A DNA stretch of 64,000 bases from Pseudoduganella armeniaca (GTDB lineage: Bacteria > Pseudomonadota > Gammaproteobacteria > Burkholderiales > Burkholderiaceae_D). Location of the stretch: NCBI RefSeq assembly GCF_003028855.1, contig NZ_CP028324.1:3596001-3660000 (forward strand), written 5' to 3'. This document shows, piece by piece, positions 47,659 to 55,374 of this stretch. Position numbers and translations under genes: made by a program. The notes under the pieces were generated by a model. That model had not been told where the DNA came from. It saw only the letters and a program-made list of their open reading frames with translations, and ran no database searches. Position 1 is the first letter of the stretch. Every line of letters starts with the position of its first letter.

Positions 47659-48747
47659 ATGACAGACGACAAGGCAGCACCCGAGGTGCGCACCGGCCAG
47701 GCGCCCGGCAAGCTGGCGCGCAACGAGTTCCACCTTAAATTCCAGGCAAGTTTCAGCGATCCCCGCTTCGAGCCCCTCCGCCAGGATATCGCACGGCTGG
47801 AAGAAGTCGCCTGGCAGAATTACCAGGACAGCCGTAAGGCGCCGGTCACGCAGAAGGCCGGTCCCGGCTGCGCCGATCCGGACTACGACCTGTCGGTCGA
47901 ATGGAAGGCGGCGCGCGACCGGCTGGTGGCAGCCGAAGCCACCCAGAAGGATCCGGCCACGCCGGCGCGGGTGCTGCTGGTGTGCGGCTCGTCGCGCAAC
48001 GACGGCACCTGTCCCGGCGAGATGTCGAAGACCTACCGCATGGTCGAGTGGGCCCGCACGGCCCTGGCTACCTGCGGCGTCCAGGCCGACGTGCTGGACC
48101 TGAGCCTGGTCACGTCGACGTACGCCCACCATATCCATCCGTGCAAGGGCTGCGCGTCGACGGCGATGCCGCTGTGCCACTGGCCGTGCAGCTGCTACCC
48201 CAACCACAGCCTGAACCAGGTCAACGACTGGATGAACGAGATCTACGAGCGCTGGGTGGCCGCGCACGGCGTGCTGATCGTGGCGCCGACCTACTGGTAC
48301 CAGTCGCCCTCCCCGCTGAAACTGATGATCGACCGGCTGGTCTGCGCCGATGGCGGCAATCCCGACCCGTCCAGCACGCACGGCAAGAAGGCCGCCGAGG
48401 CCAAGGCGCTGGAGCTGGCCGGCTGGGACTACCCGAAGCACCTGGCCGGGCGCGCTTACGGCGTGGTGGTGCACGGCGACGTGGCCGGCATCGAGAGCCA
48501 GCGCCGCAACCTGTCGGACTGGCTGGACTGGATGGGGCTCGTCAAGGCCAGCCCGCAGGGTGCGTTCGACCGTTACGTCGGCTATTACGAATCGTATGCC
48601 GACAGCCACCGGGGGCTCGACGAGGATGCGGCGCTGCAGGAGGAGGTGCGCAATGCCGCGCGCGCCGTCGCTCAGGCCGTGCAGGACCTGCGCGCCGGCA
48701 GGGCGCCGCAGCCCGACCGGCACCTGCGCCGGCCCCGGCCGAAATAG
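47659..48747 (+). CDS. Flavodoxin-fold NAD(P)H-dependent oxidoreductase with a cysteine cluster
   Basis: A 362-residue protein. After a ~100-residue N-terminal extension comes an FMN-reductase fold (ARVLLVCGSSRNDGTCPGE), with the flavin loop VAPTYWYQSPSPLKLMIDRL. Between them is a cysteine cluster, Cys162, 165, 173, 177 and 179, which could bind an iron-sulfur centre as in iron-sulfur flavoproteins. The ATG at 47659 follows GGAGA at 6 bases, so it is chosen over the ATG at 47647. Substrate unknown. It converges on the 43-residue peptide gene with 13 bases between. Confidence 0.85.
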   Translation: MTDDKAAPEVRTGQAPGKLARNEFHLKFQASFSDPRFEPLRQDIARLEEVAWQNYQDSRKAPVTQKAGPGCADPDYDLSVEWKAARDRLVAAEATQKDPATPARVLLVCGSSRNDGTCPGEMSKTYRMVEWARTALATCGVQADVLDLSLVTSTYAHHIHPCKGCASTAMPLCHWPCSCYPNHSLNQVNDWMNEIYERWVAAHGVLIVAPTYWYQSPSPLKLMIDRLVCADGGNPDPSSTHGKKAAEAKALELAGWDYPKHLAGRAYGVVVHGDVAGIESQRRNLSDWLDWMGLVKASPQGAFDRYVGYYESYADSHRGLDEDAALQEEVRNAARAVAQAVQDLRAGRAPQPDRHLRRPRPK

Positions 48748-48760
48748 CCGGGGCGGCGCG

Positions 48761-48892
48761 CTACCACCAGCTGACGATGCTAGCGATCTCGCGGATCACG
48801 CTGGTCAGCACCTTGATGCTGACCTTGGTCTCTTCCAGCGCGCCAGCCATGTCGGCCGTGAATTCCAGTGCGACGACGTCCAGTGTGTTCAT
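48761..48892 (-). CDS. 43-residue peptide of unknown function
   Basis: MNTLDVVALEFTADMAGALE opens the peptide, which ends in two tryptophans (REIASIVSWW). A strong Shine-Dalgarno (GGAGG) lies 6 bases before its ATG, and the ATG overlaps the stop codon of the upstream gene (ATGA). Its real translation is therefore well supported. The composition is hydrophobic with an acidic first half and no cysteine. It could be a precursor of a modified peptide, a small partner subunit or a membrane-active peptide. It is the last gene of a three-gene unit divergent from a cyanophycin-type operon. Confidence 0.7.
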   Translation of the reverse strand: MNTLDVVALEFTADMAGALEETKVSIKVLTSVIREIASIVSWW

Positions 48893-49797
48893 GATGCCTC
48901 CTCTTCGGTGGTTGAGTAAATCGTTGCGTTGCCCTGCCACAGCGCGCGCGCCAGCGGATCGCGCAGCATCCGCGCGCGGCAGGCGGCGGACAGCGCCGCC
49001 CTGCCCGCGCACGCCGTCAGTGCGTGCCCGGCCGCCACCCGGGTGCGGCTGCACGGGTGGCTTTCCGCTATCTGCCGCAGCAGTGCTGGCGTGTGCTCGT
49101 CGTGCCAGTGCCGGGCGAACCCCAGCGCGTCGACGCGCTTGTGCGACCAGGAGCCGACATAGTCGCGGATGATGCCCCGTTCGACGTCGAAATAGAACTG
49201 GTTGGTCAGGCCCGCGTCGGGCGGTGTCAGCATCAGGTTGAGCGACGCCGACGGTGCCGCCGGCGGCAGCTGCCGGTGCACGTCGCGGCCCGCTTCGTAC
49301 AGCAGCACGGTCGCGTCGTCCAGGCGGTGGCGGCCCTGGTACGCCAGGCGCACGGCTTCGCCCGGGTAGCCCGTCACGCAAGCGGCATCGTAGCTGTATA
49401 GATCCGTTTCGTAGCCGGGACCGGCGTAATTGGCCGTGATGAACGAGAAATTGTGGTCGTGATAGTCGAAATAGGACAGCACGTCCGCCAGGATCGCACG
49501 GCGGCGCGGATCGGCCGGCAGCAAGGGCCACAGGTTGATGCGAATGGCGAACGGCCCCGCGCTGGCCACGTGACAGGACTGCGAGCTGTAGAAATGCGTC
49601 GGCCCGCTGCCCCAGTTGGCCAGGCCATGGTGGATGCAGCGCTGCAGCAGCGAGCGCTCGCCCGCCAGCGCATGCAATGGCGCGGCCAGGGCCATCAGCG
49701 AGCGTGGTTCGCGCGGGTCCACTTCGCGACGGGCCCGCTCCAGCAGGTCCATCACGCCGGCGCTGGCGGCGCGAGAGTCGAAGCGTTCGATCAGCAT
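48889..49797 (-). CDS. Uncharacterised 302-residue protein, cupin-like core plus helical tail
   Basis: Starts MLIERFDSRAASAGVMDLLE. The middle is strand-rich and His/aromatic-rich: HFYSSQSCHVASAGPFAIRI, then SYFDYHDHNFSFITANYAG and LYSYD. This looks like a metal-binding double-stranded beta-helix, with the HDHN segment as ligands. The C-terminal ~90 residues are helices with a HEAT-like look (LRQIAESHPCSRTRVAAGHA). The layout matches the preceding gene product, so the two are probably diverged paralogues. Overlaps of 7 bases upstream and 4 bases downstream show tight coupling. Function is not known. Confidence 0.75.
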   Translation of the reverse strand: MLIERFDSRAASAGVMDLLERARREVDPREPRSLMALAAPLHALAGERSLLQRCIHHGLANWGSGPTHFYSSQSCHVASAGPFAIRINLWPLLPADPRRRAILADVLSYFDYHDHNFSFITANYAGPGYETDLYSYDAACVTGYPGEAVRLAYQGRHRLDDATVLLYEAGRDVHRQLPPAAPSASLNLMLTPPDAGLTNQFYFDVERGIIRDYVGSWSHKRVDALGFARHWHDEHTPALLRQIAESHPCSRTRVAAGHALTACAGRAALSAACRARMLRDPLARALWQGNATIYSTTEEEAS

Positions 49798-50660
49798 GGC
49801 GTGGCCTCCGCCGCGGCCAGCCGCTCCAGCGTGCGCCGGGCCGCCGTGCGCACGAAGCGGTGGCTGTCGCCGGCGGCCAGCGCACGTACCACGCCCAGCG
49901 CGGCGGCACCGTCATGCCGGCCCAGGGCGGTCACCGCGGCCCAGCGTACGTGATGGTCCGGGTGCGCCGTCAGCGCCAGCACGGCGGCCAGCGGATAGTC
50001 GGGGGCGTGCGGCTCGAGCAGGTCCAGCAGCACGCACAGCACCGAGTGATCTTCCGACGCCATGCTGGCGCCGAGCGGGCGCAAGGTATCGCGTTCGAAC
50101 GACACGATCTGCGCGTTGACCGGCGCGCTGGCCAGGGCGATCCACGTCACGCCCCGCCCCTCCGGCAGGACCGGGAAGCGGCGGCGCGCATCGACCTGGA
50201 TCAGGCTGCCGTCGGCATAGCGTTCCGTGCTCTCGTAGCGGATCGCCAGGCTGGCGTCGAACACGTCGAACGTGGCACCAGGCTGCAGGCAGTACCAGTC
50301 GACCGTGACCGGGGCGCCGCCGCGCACCAGGATCAGGGTGTTGGCCGGATAGTTCACCAGCGTATCGCGCCACGGCCGCACCGCCAGGGAGGCCACGTCG
50401 GCACGGTCCTTGATGACCCGCAGCGACAGGACCGGCGCATGGCACAGCAGCAACATGTCGACCTGGACGCTGGCATCGCCGCCATGCATGGTCCCATCCA
50501 GCACGCGCCGCAAGTAACAATTGACCAGCTCTTCCAGCATGCCGGGACGGCCGAACAGCGCCCGCAGCGGTTCGGCCAGGGTCGCCAGGTGGTCGGGCCC
50601 ATGCTGCCGCAGCGCGGCTTGCGCCTGCATGACGAATGCGCGGACGGGTTCGGGGCCCAT
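49791..50660 (-). CDS. Uncharacterised ~290-residue protein, cupin-like core plus HEAT-like tail, start probably frameshifted
   Basis: The in-frame ATG at 50660 gives MGPEPVRAFVMQAQAALRQH without a ribosome-binding site. A better start at 50683 (MSTPILMQWAP behind GAGGAG) runs in another frame, and one missing C in the CCCC run at 50652-50658 would join them. The middle carries strand pairs (YPANTLILVRGGAPVTVDWY, CLQPGATFDVFDASLAIRYE), and the C-terminus has HEAT-like helix pairs (HPDHHVRWAAVTALGRHDGA, FVRTAARRTLERLA). First gene of the divergent three-gene unit. No catalytic motif is recognised. Confidence 0.72.
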   Translation of the reverse strand: MGPEPVRAFVMQAQAALRQHGPDHLATLAEPLRALFGRPGMLEELVNCYLRRVLDGTMHGGDASVQVDMLLLCHAPVLSLRVIKDRADVASLAVRPWRDTLVNYPANTLILVRGGAPVTVDWYCLQPGATFDVFDASLAIRYESTERYADGSLIQVDARRRFPVLPEGRGVTWIALASAPVNAQIVSFERDTLRPLGASMASEDHSVLCVLLDLLEPHAPDYPLAAVLALTAHPDHHVRWAAVTALGRHDGAAALGVVRALAAGDSHRFVRTAARRTLERLAAAEATPC

Positions 50661-50946
50661 TGCATCAGGATGGGGGTGCTCATCGGTCGCTCCTCGCTTG
50701 GCTGGTTGCTGAGGGAGTTTAGGAGGCGCGGCGCCGTGCCGGCTGATCCGGCGCAACCGACTGTCATCTTGTTCTGCGTCATTGTTATGGGGAAAAAGCC
50801 AGCAAACTCCTGCGCATGTAATCCGTCTCTTACAACGCAACGGGATGAGTGCTGCTACTCAACATCGTGACGCGCCAGCATACTCGTTATATGGATGACA
50901 ACGCTGCGGCCATTTTCGGCGCGGCTTCGACAAGTAAAGAGACCTC

Positions 50947-52416
50947 ATGCAAACGACCGCCTTTGCCCAGCGCCCCGCCGCCAGCGCGCCTACCCCCGGC
51001 CTTGATGCCGCCAAGCCCGTGTACGACCGCCTCGCGCTGATGGAAGATCGCCAACTGGCCGCCAACTACCTGGAGGCGCGCCTGGCCGAGGCGACCGCCT
51101 TGCCGTCCGACCTGCCCGATACGCTGGACCAGATGGCCGACTGGATCGTCCGCCACACCGATGCCGTCGGCAGCGCTTACCGGGCCTACCTGGCCGAGCG
51201 CAAGGCCGGCGCGCCACGCCGCTATTTCGCCACCAAGGCGCAGGCGCTGTATTTCCTGAAGGCGGTGGCGCCCACCAAGCTCGTCGACGGCGCCTGGCTG
51301 TACGGCGTGCTGCAGCGCTGGGACGACGAGGACTTCCGCCCGCTGATCCGGATCTACCTGGAAGAACTGGGGAACGGCGTACCGGACAAGAACCACGTGC
51401 TGATCTACCGCAAGCTGCTGGCGCAGCACGGCTGCGAACAATGGCAGGACCTGCCGGACACCCATTTTGTCCAGGGCGCCATCCAGCTGGCGCTGGCGCA
51501 GAACGCCGAGAGCTTCCTGCCTGAGCTGATCGGCTACAACCTGGGTTACGAGCAGCTGCCGCTGCACCTCCTGATCACGTCCTACGAGCTCAATGAGCTG
51601 GGCATCGATCCGTACTACTTCACCCTGCACGTCACGGTGGACAACGCCGCGACGGGCCACGCGCACACGGCGCTGGAAGGCCTGAAGCAGATCGTGCCGC
51701 GCGTGGGCGACGCGGCGGACTTCCTGCGCCGCGTGGCGGCTGGCTTCCGCCTGAACGACCTGGGCGTGGGCACCACCCAGGCGATCGCCGGGTTCGACCT
51801 GGAGCGCGAAACGGTGGCGATGCTGGCCGCGAAAGCGACGGTCGGCAAGAACATGCACTCGGATTACTGCCGCGTGGCCGGCCGCACCGTCAACGACTGG
51901 CTGGCCGATCCGGCGCAGATTCCGCTGTTCCTCGAAAAACTCGAGGCGCAGGGCTGGATCCGGCGCGGCGAGCCGGCCGAGAACAGCCGTTTCTGGAAGC
52001 TGATCCACGGCGAGCGTGCCGAGATGTTCGGCGTGTTCAGCCCCTACGAACAGCAACTGCTGCAGGACTGGATCGCGACACCCCGCGCCGGCACCCAGCA
52101 GGCCGCCAGCGAATCGGACGCCGCAGCACCGCGGGTGCTGAGCCACCGCGCCATGCTGCGCAGCATGGAGTCGCTGAACCAGGGCACGGCACCGCGCAGC
52201 AGTGCGCCGCGCGGCCTGATCCGCTACCGCTTCCCCGAAGACGAGCATGCGTGGGAATCCATCGGCTGCGAGCTGCGGCTGCTGGAGGCGCGCCTGGCCG
52301 CCACGGCCAGCAAGGATGAAGCGATGGACCTGCTGGTCGGACTGATGGCACCCGACCGGCATCACACCTCCGCCGGCCTGATGGCCACGCGCGTGTTCAG
52401 CCGCCTGTACGGCTGA
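50947..52416 (+). CDS. Haem-oxygenase-like diiron enzyme (iron-containing redox family)
   Basis: A 489-residue protein. Helical core with the family hallmarks LEELGNGVPDKNHVLIYRKL (Glu139/140, His150) and YYFTLHVTVDNAATGHA (His228, Asp232, His238). Glu214 or Glu217 is a candidate for the remaining ligand. Known family members use a non-haem diiron centre for N-oxygenation of arginine, oxidative C-C cleavage or desaturation. The C-terminal ~150 residues are an extension of unknown fold. It starts the operon with methyltransferase, isoaspartyl peptidase, cyanophycinase and cyanophycin synthetase, so an amino acid, dipeptide or polymer side chain is the likely substrate (inference). Confidence 0.82.
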   Translation: MQTTAFAQRPAASAPTPGLDAAKPVYDRLALMEDRQLAANYLEARLAEATALPSDLPDTLDQMADWIVRHTDAVGSAYRAYLAERKAGAPRRYFATKAQALYFLKAVAPTKLVDGAWLYGVLQRWDDEDFRPLIRIYLEELGNGVPDKNHVLIYRKLLAQHGCEQWQDLPDTHFVQGAIQLALAQNAESFLPELIGYNLGYEQLPLHLLITSYELNELGIDPYYFTLHVTVDNAATGHAHTALEGLKQIVPRVGDAADFLRRVAAGFRLNDLGVGTTQAIAGFDLERETVAMLAAKATVGKNMHSDYCRVAGRTVNDWLADPAQIPLFLEKLEAQGWIRRGEPAENSRFWKLIHGERAEMFGVFSPYEQQLLQDWIATPRAGTQQAASESDAAAPRVLSHRAMLRSMESLNQGTAPRSSAPRGLIRYRFPEDEHAWESIGCELRLLEARLAATASKDEAMDLLVGLMAPDRHHTSAGLMATRVFSRLYG

Positions 52417-52527
52417 TCCGGTTGGCGGCGCGGCCGCCCGGGCCTTGATATGCATCTGCACAGCCGCGCCCGCGCGCGGCATCTTTGCCGGCCCTGCCGG
52501 TTGTTTCGTCAACGAATGAGGCCTCCC

Positions 52528-53550
52528 ATGATGAATGCCACCGCCAGCACCGCCGACCAGGTCGTGCCGTGCCCGGTCGCCGCCACCCCGTCGCCTGCCG
52601 CCGCCCGCCCGGACCCGCACGCGCGCGCCCTGGTCGAGCTGGGGCGCGCGCTGCACGCCGCCGGCTACCGCTTCACGACGGTGACACCCGCCACGCACAG
52701 CCGCGTCAAGGCGCGCACCGATCACGTGTGGGCACGCGACCTGGCCGACGTGTTCGGCTGGAGCCGGCCGTTCCAGGCCGACGCCATTCCCGCCGACGTC
52801 CTGCGCCTGATGCAAGCGGCCGGCATCGCCCAGCCGCACCGTGACGGCTGGCGCTCAACCTTGCGCGCCAGCACGCTGGGCGGCCAGCTGTACTTCCACT
52901 CGGCCTATCCGACCAGCGACGCCGACGCGGTCTTCTTCGGCCCGGACACCTACCGCTTCGGCCGCGCGCTGCAGCGCGAACTGGCCGACATGCAGGCCGC
53001 TGGCCGCGCGGTGCAGCGCGCCGCGGACGTGGGCGCCGGCGCCGGCCCGGGCGCGGCCATCGTCGCGCTGGCCTGCCCGCAGGCCGAGGTGCTGGCGCTG
53101 GACATCAACGACAAGGCCATGCGCCTCGCCCGCGTCAACGCGGAACTGGCCGGGCTGGCCAACCTGGCCGTGCGCCGCAGCGACCTGCTGAACGACGTCG
53201 ACGGCGCATTCGACCTGATCGTCTCGAACCCGCCATACCTGCTGGACCCGTCCGAGCGCGCCTATCGCCACGGCGGCGGCGAGCTCGGGGCCGGCCTGTC
53301 GCTGGCCCTGGTCGAGCAGGCCACGTGCAGGCTGGCGCCAGGCGGCACGCTGCTGCTGTACACGGGCGTGGCGATGCGCCGCAACAGCGACCCATTCCTG
53401 CGGGCCGTGACGCCACTGCTGGCCGGCCTGACGTGGACCTACGAGGAAATCGATCCGGACGTGTTCGGCGAGGAGCTGGACACGCCGGCCTACCAGGACA
53501 CCGACCGCATCGCGGCGGTATGGCTGAAGGCCACCCGGCCGCAGCACTGA
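52528..53550 (+). CDS. SAM-dependent methyltransferase with NPPY motif
   Basis: A 340-residue protein. Start MMNATASTADQVV at 52528 behind TGAGG; longer frames upstream lack a ribosome-binding site. An N-terminal helical region (~residues 25-150, DHVWARDLADVFGWSRPFQA) precedes the Rossmann core: motif I ADVGAGAGPGAAI, acidic ribose ligand LALDIND, and catalytic IVSNPPYLL (N234-Y237). NPPY is typical of methylation of planar nitrogen (glutamine amide or base amino groups), as in HemK/PrmC. The setting suggests a small-molecule, peptide or polymer side-chain target. The next gene starts 22 bases downstream. Confidence 0.8.
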   Translation: MMNATASTADQVVPCPVAATPSPAAARPDPHARALVELGRALHAAGYRFTTVTPATHSRVKARTDHVWARDLADVFGWSRPFQADAIPADVLRLMQAAGIAQPHRDGWRSTLRASTLGGQLYFHSAYPTSDADAVFFGPDTYRFGRALQRELADMQAAGRAVQRAADVGAGAGPGAAIVALACPQAEVLALDINDKAMRLARVNAELAGLANLAVRRSDLLNDVDGAFDLIVSNPPYLLDPSERAYRHGGGELGAGLSLALVEQATCRLAPGGTLLLYTGVAMRRNSDPFLRAVTPLLAGLTWTYEEIDPDVFGEELDTPAYQDTDRIAAVWLKATRPQH

Positions 53551-53572
53551 ACTCCACACTTACCGAGGCAAC

Positions 53573-54475
53573 ATGCAACAGAATCAGACCAGCGAGCCGA
53601 TGGTGCTCGTACATGGCGGCGCCGGCGGCAGCCGCGACCAGGACGACGGCTGCCGGCTGGCGGCCAACGGCGGTATGGACCGCCTGCGCGGCGGCGGCAC
53701 GGCGCTGGACGCCGCCGTCGCGGCCGTAGTCGCGATGGAAGACGATGGCCGCTACAACGCTGGCAGCGGCTCGGTACTGTGCCTGGACGGCCAGACCATC
53801 GAGATGGACGCATCGGTCATGGATTCCAGCGGCGCGCTGGGCGCCGTCGCCTGTATCCAGCGCGTGAAGAATCCCGTGCTGGTGGCGCAGGCGGTCGCCG
53901 GCACGCCGCACTGGCTCCTGGCGGGCGAAGGCGCCGAGCGCTTCGCCCGCAGCGCCGGCTTTGCCAGCCACCACGAGATCAGCCAGCGCCAGCGCGACAA
54001 GCATGAAAAACTGCTGCGCACGCTGTCCGGCGATACCCAGGCCACGCCGGGCGTGGCCAACAGCGCATTCGCACGGCACTGGAACTACGACACCCCGCGC
54101 GCGTTCCAGCCATGCGACACGGTCGGCGCCGTCGCGCGCGGCGCCGATGGCAGCTTCGCCGTGGCCTGCTCCACCGGCGGCTCGGCGCCATCGCTGCTGG
54201 GCCGGGTGGGCGACACGCCGATCATCGGCAGCGGCTTCTACGCCGGCGAGCATGGCGCCGTGGCCGTCACCGGCATCGGCGAGCACATCGTGCGCCGGCT
54301 GCTGGCCCATACCGTCTACGCCTGGATCGCCGGCGGCATGCCGGCCCAGGAGGCGGCCGACAAGGGCGTGGCGCTGTTCCCGGCCGAGATCGACGTGGGC
54401 GTCATCGCCCTTGGCCGCACCGATGCCGGCAGTGCCAGCAACCGCGAAATGCCGTTCGCGCAGGTGCCGGCATGA
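53573..54475 (+). CDS. Isoaspartyl peptidase / L-asparaginase (Ntn hydrolase)
   Basis: A 300-residue proenzyme that cuts itself before Thr183 (CDTVGAVARG), giving two chains. Beta-chain residues STGGSAP and RVGDTPIIGSGFYA form the substrate pocket. The N-terminal chain has VLVHGGAGGS and RYNAGSGSVL. The family hydrolyses beta-aspartyl dipeptides. Between a diiron/methyltransferase pair and cyanophycinase, it most probably cleaves beta-Asp-Arg released from cyanophycin. Its stop overlaps the cyanophycinase start (ATGA). Confidence 0.92.
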   Translation: MQQNQTSEPMVLVHGGAGGSRDQDDGCRLAANGGMDRLRGGGTALDAAVAAVVAMEDDGRYNAGSGSVLCLDGQTIEMDASVMDSSGALGAVACIQRVKNPVLVAQAVAGTPHWLLAGEGAERFARSAGFASHHEISQRQRDKHEKLLRTLSGDTQATPGVANSAFARHWNYDTPRAFQPCDTVGAVARGADGSFAVACSTGGSAPSLLGRVGDTPIIGSGFYAGEHGAVAVTGIGEHIVRRLLAHTVYAWIAGGMPAQEAADKGVALFPAEIDVGVIALGRTDAGSASNREMPFAQVPA

Positions 54476-55374
54476 CGGCAGCGCTCGACCGCCGCCTGCA
54501 CGGCCACCTGGTCATCATCGGTGGCCACGAGGACCGCGAGAACAACAAGGAGATCCTGAGCCGCTTCGTCGAGCTGTGCGGCGGCAGCAAGGCCACGATC
54601 GCCGTCATCACGGCCGCCAGCAAGGTGCCCGACGAGATGTGGCGCCGCTATGACCAGGTGTTCACCGAGCTGGGCGCGCGCCAGACCGTGCGCGTCGACC
54701 TGCCCGACCGCGCCACCGCCAACGACGCCGAACTGGCCGAACGGGTGCGTGCGGCGGACGGCATCTTCATGACGGGCGGCGACCAGAAGCGCCTGCTGGC
54801 CATGATCGGCGGCACGCTGATGGACGAGGCGATGCACAGCGCCCTGAAGCAGCGCGGTGCCTGCATCGGCGGCACCAGCGCCGGCGCCTCCGCGATGTGC
54901 GGCCACATGCTGGCCGATGGCAAGGCCGACCTGCTGCCCGAGAAGGGCTCGGTCAGCCTGGGCGCCGGCCTCGGTTTCGTGCAACGCGTCGTCATCGACC
55001 AGCACTTCTCCGAGCGGCACCGGCTGGCCCGGCTGCTGACGGTGGTGGCGCAGAACCCGTATTTGCTGGGCATCGGCATCGACGAGGACACGGCACTGGT
55101 GGTCGAACGCGGCGTCGGCATCGAGGTGATCGGCGCCGGCAGCGTGACCGTCGTCGACGGCCGCATGATGATTTCCAACGTGGCCGACATCCCGGCCGGC
55201 GGCACGCCGCAGCTGATCGACGTGCGCCTGCACCTGCTGCCCGCCGGCAGCAGCTTCGCCCTGCCGGAAGAGATCGACCATCCGCACCAGTTGCCGCCTG
55301 GCGCGACCCGCAATACCCCGGATGCGCTGACGGACTTCGTGCGCAATGTCACCAAGAGGAATCCCGTATCATGA
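54472..55374 (+). CDS. cphB: Cyanophycinase
   Basis: A 300-residue serine peptidase (peptidase family S51) that releases beta-Asp-Arg from cyanophycin. The nucleophile is Ser136 in GGTSAGASAM. GGHEDRENNKEILSRFVEL and TGGDQKRLLAMI are family blocks, and the IDQHFSERHRLARL segment is strongly conserved in cyanophycinases. No signal peptide is seen, so it is the cytoplasmic type. ATGA overlaps at both ends couple it to the isoaspartyl peptidase and to cyanophycin synthetase. The longer upstream frame is a shadow of the previous gene. Confidence 0.95.
   Translation: MTAALDRRLHGHLVIIGGHEDRENNKEILSRFVELCGGSKATIAVITAASKVPDEMWRRYDQVFTELGARQTVRVDLPDRATANDAELAERVRAADGIFMTGGDQKRLLAMIGGTLMDEAMHSALKQRGACIGGTSAGASAMCGHMLADGKADLLPEKGSVSLGAGLGFVQRVVIDQHFSERHRLARLLTVVAQNPYLLGIGIDEDTALVVERGVGIEVIGAGSVTVVDGRMMISNVADIPAGGTPQLIDVRLHLLPAGSSFALPEEIDHPHQLPPGATRNTPDALTDFVRNVTKRNPVS

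Noticed and set aside
49791..50840. 349-codon version of the HEAT-like gene from the upstream start
   Set aside because: The extra N-terminal residues are arginine/proline-rich promoter-region sequence with no ribosome-binding site.
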